Part shown: one piece after another, positions 31,248 through 34,017 of the stretch
How positions within the stretch are numbered: the first letter of the stretch is position 1
Layout: every line of letters begins with the position of its first letter
NCBI GenBank assembly: GCA_017935675.1
Contig: JAGBHE010000085.1
Coordinates: 1 to 34,017 of the forward strand
Length of the DNA: 34,017 bases
Direction of reading: 5' to 3'
DNA from: Clostridia bacterium
Lineage (GTDB): Bacteria; Bacillota; Clostridia; UBA1381
Position numbers and translations under genes: made by a program
Notes under the pieces: generated by a model
The model's database searches: none
Told to the model about the DNA's origin: nothing
The model's input: the letters and a program-made list of their open reading frames with translations, nothing else

Positions 31248-31276
31248 ATTATACGCCCAAACTGACACTGTGTCAA
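31248..31276 (-). promoter_or_regulatory. Consensus sigma-A promoter of the redox operon
   Basis: Minus strand: TTGACA (31276-31271), 17 bases, TATAAT (31253-31248), both hexamers perfect. The -35 overlaps operator 2. Such a strong promoter under a repressor is typical of an inducible operon. Confidence 0.9.
31263..31275. promoter_or_regulatory. TetR-type operator 2
   Basis: TGACACTGTGTCA, same sequence as operator 1, 43 bases away centre to centre (about four helix turns). It covers five bases of the -35 box. Confidence 0.85.
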
Positions 31277-31339
31277 TATATTTTTGAAATTTTACGTTTT
31301 GCACAAAAAATAATTATTTAGTAATGCAATTTGCACAAA

Positions 31340-31352
31340 TGACATTGTGTCA
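31340..31352. promoter_or_regulatory. TetR-type operator 3, one mismatch
   Basis: TGACATTGTGTCA, one base different, centre 77 bases from operator 2. Between these two lies a direct repeat TTTGCACAAA (31298-31307 and 31330-31339, 32 bases apart), which might be a site for another regulator. The 31353-31523 stretch further left of the element remnant shows no gene or clear signal. Confidence 0.65.
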
Positions 31353-31523
31353 AATTATATTAAAAAACGCTGCATAAAGGACAAAATTATAGAGGCACTT
31401 TACAAGGTACGGTTACGCTCTGCTTTAAAATGTAGAAGTTTTTAAACCGTTTTTTGAGGGTATTAATAAAAGTATATTACCTTGCTGTTTCTGAAAGTAA
31501 TTTTGCTTGATTTTATGCGATTT

Positions 31524-31883
31524 TTACGGCTTAAACTTTCTACACTCATACCTCTTTTTTCGGATATATTCAGCCTTTTGTTTGTTTAAAGCAATTTTGC
31601 CACAATTTCTGCAATATTTGGAGTTGCGCCCTTTAGGAATATATTCAGCGCCACATATAATACATCTTTTGGTATTTACAGGTTTTATTAGCTTTATATA
31701 TAATTCTTTGTTATTCGGCAGTACCGCATTTTTGAACCATTTACATATCAGCGAATAAGTAATCGTCTGCGGACACTCACAGTCAAGAAGCAGGCATTCA
31801 CCGTCACAGAAGTTACAGCATTGATTTTTAATCAGAGCTTTACACCTGTGGAACTGATCAGGCGTTAATCGTATAAATATTAC
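31524..31883 (-). pseudogene. Cys-rich VLP-type protein of a conjugative element, start lost
   Basis: About 115 residues are readable, beginning RLTPDQFHRCKALIKNQCC, then NFCDGECLLLDCECPQ and a zinc-ribbon-like end (CIICGAEYIPKGRNSKYCRNC) with a basic tail. This pattern is common in Tn916-like and related integrative elements of Bacillota. No ATG, GTG or TTG is available in frame; the segment before it carries an ATG (ATGAGTAATATTTATACG) in another frame, so a one-base shift or a deletion has removed the proper start. Its role in the element is not known. Confidence 0.7.
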
Positions 31884-32125
31884 TCATATCCGTACATATC
31901 GTGCCCAAAGGCTTCAAGCTCTCTAATGCCTGAACGAACGGCAGTAATGCCCTCAGCACAAATTGTTGCGAGTCCTTCAATTGAATAATCCCATTCTTCG
32001 GGCAGACTGAGCATAAGCGACAGCAGCCCCTTTGCTTTTAATGCTAACCCTTTGTTACGCAAATGATGATTTGACATAACTGTAAAATTTCTTGTTTTCT
32101 CAACTCTGCATACTGTTGTTGACAT
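31880..32125 (-). pseudogene. N-terminal fragment of an HTH replication-type protein of the element
   Basis: 81 residues starting MSTTVCRVEKTRNFTVMSNH and continuing with LRNKGLALKAKGLLSLMLSLPEEWDYSIEGLATI, the winged-helix start seen in replication initiator-like proteins of integrative elements. Normal proteins are a few hundred residues; here the frame ends at AFGHDMYGYE and runs into the Cys-rich VLP segment (overlap 4 bases). A deletion probably joined both. ATG at 32125 follows GAAGGGAG. The intron ends 33 bases upstream of this ATG. Confidence 0.7.
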
Positions 32126-32161
32126 TTTATATTCTCCCTTCTGTAATGAATTTGGACGATC

Positions 32162-32189
32162 GAGTAGGGCGGATTTTCTCCGCCCTCTC
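32162..32189 (-). ncRNA. Group II intron domain VI with bulged branch-point A
   Basis: GAG pairs with CTC, then AGGGCGGA with TCCGCCCT around loop GAAAA. The unpaired A (plus coordinate 32165) lies 7 bases from the 3' end, where the branch-point adenosine is expected. Confidence 0.85.
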
Positions 32190-32192
32190 ACA

Positions 32193-32222
32193 CCACCGTA
32201 CGTGCCGTTCGGCATACGGCGG
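32193..32222 (-). ncRNA. Group II intron domain V
   Basis: CCGCCGTA / TACGGTGG lower stem, 2-base bulge (CG), upper stem TGCC / GGCA with loop GAAC. Aligning with known domain V places CGC at the catalytic triad. It begins 2 bases after the stop codon of the maturase. Confidence 0.88.
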
Positions 32223-32223
32223 T

Positions 32224-33504
32224 TCAATTCAATTTCAAAATATGCCTTCGACTATTATAGTAGTCGATACAGCTCACTAATCCTCGCTTCGTGAGCTTCT
32301 CCTTTGATATGGCTCTGACTACACATGTTTTTGTGACTATCCATTGGTATCTGTCTCCGCAATACGATGTTAGTCTTGCCAGATCCTTGTTGATTCCCAA
32401 CTTCTTCAATCCCCATTCCCGCTTTGATGGCTTCTTCCATTGCTTCCAGATTATCACCCTTATCATTGTTCGTAAATGCTCATCTATCTCTGTCAACGCA
32501 TTCTTCATTGCACCTATCACAAAGTAGTTTATCCATCCTCGTATAACTTGGTTTATCCTTGTTATTCGATATGTGAGCTCTACGCTCCAACTTCTTTTAC
32601 ACAATGTCTTTAGCTTCCTCTTGAACTTTGATATTGAGTCCTTATGTGGTCTTGCCCTCCATTCGGTCTTGTCCTTCCAAAATCCAAACCCTAGATATTT
32701 CAATTTGCTCGGTCTTGTTATATGTGTCTTCTCTGCATTAACCTTTAACCCTAGCTTCTTTTCTATCCATGCCGTTATGGTATGCATTACCCTTGTTGCA
32801 CTTGCTTTGCTCTTTACCGCTATTATACAGTCATCTGCATATCTCACAAAGTGCAACTCTCGTCTCTCAAGCTCTTTGTCAAGCTCGTTCAGCATTATGT
32901 TACTCAATAATGGTGATATATTTCCGCCTTGTGGTGTGCCTTTATCTGTAGGCTCATATTTGCCTCGTATCATTACGCCTGCTTTTAAGTATTTCCTTAT
33001 CAGCGATTCAGTATCTCCATCCTTGATTACTCTTCCTACATAGCTCATGAGCTTGTCTTGGGGAACGTTATCAAAGAATTTCTCTAAGTCAATGTCTACT
33101 ATCCACTCATATCCTTCGTTCAGATATTCAAGCAACTGTATTATTGCATCTTGACAGCTTCTGTTTATTCTGAAACCATAGCTGTACTCACTGAATGTCA
33201 GCTCAAATATCGGACTGAGTATCTGTGTCATCGCCTGTTCGATAACTCTGTCGATAACCGTTGGTATTCCGAGTTTTCGCTTTCCGCCGTTCGGTTTCGG
33301 TATTTCTACTCGTCTTACCGGCTGCGGTCTATATCTGCGCTCTCGTATTGCTTCCTTGATACTGTTCCAGTTATCATACATATACTCATCTAATTCATAT
33401 ACCGTAACTCCATCTATGCCGCTTGCTCCTTTGTTGGAATATACCCTTTCTTTTGCAAGCTTGATATTATCTGTTGACAGTATCCTTTCAAGCATTTCTG
33501 ACAT
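32224..33504 (-). CDS. ltrA: Group II intron reverse transcriptase/maturase
   Basis: 426 residues. Reverse transcriptase core: NKGASGIDGVTV, YRPQPVRRVEIPKPNGGKR, LGIPTVIDRVIEQAM, YGFRINRSCQDAI, GTPQGGNISPLL and the catalytic FVRYADDCII, all in the usual order. The maturase (X) part around RTMIRVIIWKQWKKP follows. No HNH endonuclease domain is present, so mobility would use exposed strands. ATG at 33504 follows GGAGAAAGACGGAG; an in-frame ATG at 33567 has no good site. It folds with the intron RNA for splicing and retrohoming. The ORF looks intact. Confidence 0.95.
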   Translation of the reverse strand: MSEMLERILSTDNIKLAKERVYSNKGASGIDGVTVYELDEYMYDNWNSIKEAIRERRYRPQPVRRVEIPKPNGGKRKLGIPTVIDRVIEQAMTQILSPIFELTFSEYSYGFRINRSCQDAIIQLLEYLNEGYEWIVDIDLEKFFDNVPQDKLMSYVGRVIKDGDTESLIRKYLKAGVMIRGKYEPTDKGTPQGGNISPLLSNIMLNELDKELERRELHFVRYADDCIIAVKSKASATRVMHTITAWIEKKLGLKVNAEKTHITRPSKLKYLGFGFWKDKTEWRARPHKDSISKFKRKLKTLCKRSWSVELTYRITRINQVIRGWINYFVIGAMKNALTEIDEHLRTMIRVIIWKQWKKPSKREWGLKKLGINKDLARLTSYCGDRYQWIVTKTCVVRAISKEKLTKRGLVSCIDYYNSRRHILKLN

Positions 33505-34017
33505 ATCTCCGTCTTTCTCCTTTCCGCTTCCGACTGCGTTACCATACGTTGTGATATTTCCTCTCATTTACGTTTTCAATTTCATATCTGTCAGGTTTCA
33601 TATCGGAACATACATTTTGATTGACGTCTTGAATTGTTCAGCCCTTCGCTCCGTTCGGCTTTCACCGACTATCGTCGCTACTATGGCTTCTGCTGACTTC
33701 TCACAGTTCGTTGTTACTCGGCTAATGAAACCGCTGTGAGACCTCACGGGATAAGTCGTAAGTCTTTCCTCGTCTACCTGCCCGATTTACGCATTAAGGT
33801 TACGGTTACCTTTTTGGACTTCACTGTCTTTAGTCAGCTTATCCGCTTAATACGCCTTGATATCAGGTTCCTGTCCGTCAGGCTACGATTTCGCTATTGC
33901 TTCCTCTCTCCCACATCTCGCGATATGAAACTTGCAAGTCGCTATCGGGTTCGTCGGTAACTACGCCCCTTGGGACTTTCACCCCAGACTTACGGCATGC
34001 CCGTTATACTAAAAAAA

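Larger units (their letters stand above)
32159..34017 (-). mobile_element. Group II intron, 5' end beyond the window
   Basis: On the minus strand the 3' end is ...CTACTCGAT at 32159 and the downstream exon begins CGTCCAAATTC, in the leader of the element's HTH gene. Domain I/II sequence fills 33568-34017 (GGGGTGAAAGTCCC and neighbours) and contains no genuine gene. The 5' GUGYG end is not seen; it should lie just past 34017. The maturase lies in domain IV. Bases at the window end (seven A) may mark a contig border. Confidence 0.9.

Noticed and set aside
31507..31758. 83-residue plus-strand frame
   Set aside because: Antisense to the Cys-rich VLP remnant, which shows a clear CxxC pattern.
33151..33960. 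Several plus-strand frames of 74-127 residues
   Set aside because: They lie opposite the maturase and the intron RNA, have no family pattern and no ribosome sites.

Overview
The window looks like a chromosome segment of an anaerobic, spore-forming member of the Bacillota, class Clostridia. The evidence is spoIIID, an alpha/beta-type small acid-soluble spore protein (SASP), the gene order DUF512 radical SAM - der - plsY - gpsA - Asp23 - YloV - recG, strong AGGAGG-type ribosome sites, and the many exported proteins carrying 'copper amine oxidase N-terminal' repeats. No rRNA, tRNA or CRISPR array was recognised.

Layout. (1) 1-2,060: the sporulation regulator SpoIIID behind a sigma-E-like promoter. 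It faces a minus-strand group of three small unknown proteins, and a DUF2508/YaaL-like protein follows. (2) 2,157-10,717: a tightly packed housekeeping operon with ATGA overlaps, covering a DUF512 radical SAM protein, Der GTPase, PlsY and GpsA (phospholipid synthesis), an Asp23 protein, a DAK2/FakA-like kinase and RecG. (3) 10,740-12,740: a SASP gene, a GIY-YIG protein, an amidohydrolase and an unannotated 47-residue Asn/Gln-only protein. (4) 12,750-17,760: a carbohydrate block made of a lactonase-like propeller, a GH38 alpha-mannosidase and a divergent AraC regulator, with a short REP-like inverted repeat between the first two. (5) 17,830-20,930: an accessory cassette in which HxlR and YjbR-EVE genes diverge from SPL-type radical SAM and (frameshifted) DUF5131 genes, around a shared operator region.

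(6) 20,911-22,850: a scar zone. It holds a pseudogene with two frameshifts, a YraQ-type permease whose last codons lie in the pseudogene, and a 52-codon remnant of larB. (7) 22,854-31,360: a minus-strand redox operon starting at a consensus sigma-A promoter covered by TetR-type palindromes. In transcription order it encodes a flavin reductase-like protein, a TetR regulator, an exported CuAO_N-flavodoxin fusion, an aldo/keto reductase, an internal terminator, a cytoplasmic flavodoxin, a 729-residue lipoprotein (CuAO_N + cyclophilin-like + FGE-like + flavodoxin), an exported CuAO_N-DUF362 protein and two small membrane proteins. Putting flavodoxin domains outside the membrane is unusual, and this operon is the best candidate here for an undescribed system.

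(8) 31,524-34,017: debris of an integrative conjugative element (a broken Cys-rich VLP protein and the N-terminus of an HTH replication-type protein). It is interrupted by a group II intron whose maturase, domain V, domain VI branch point and 3' end are visible and whose 5' end lies beyond the window.

How the genes may work together: the TetR regulator probably senses an electrophile, quinone or flavin-type signal and derepresses the reductases and exported flavoproteins. AraC probably controls the mannosidase. HxlR probably controls both arms of its cassette. These roles are inferred from families and context.
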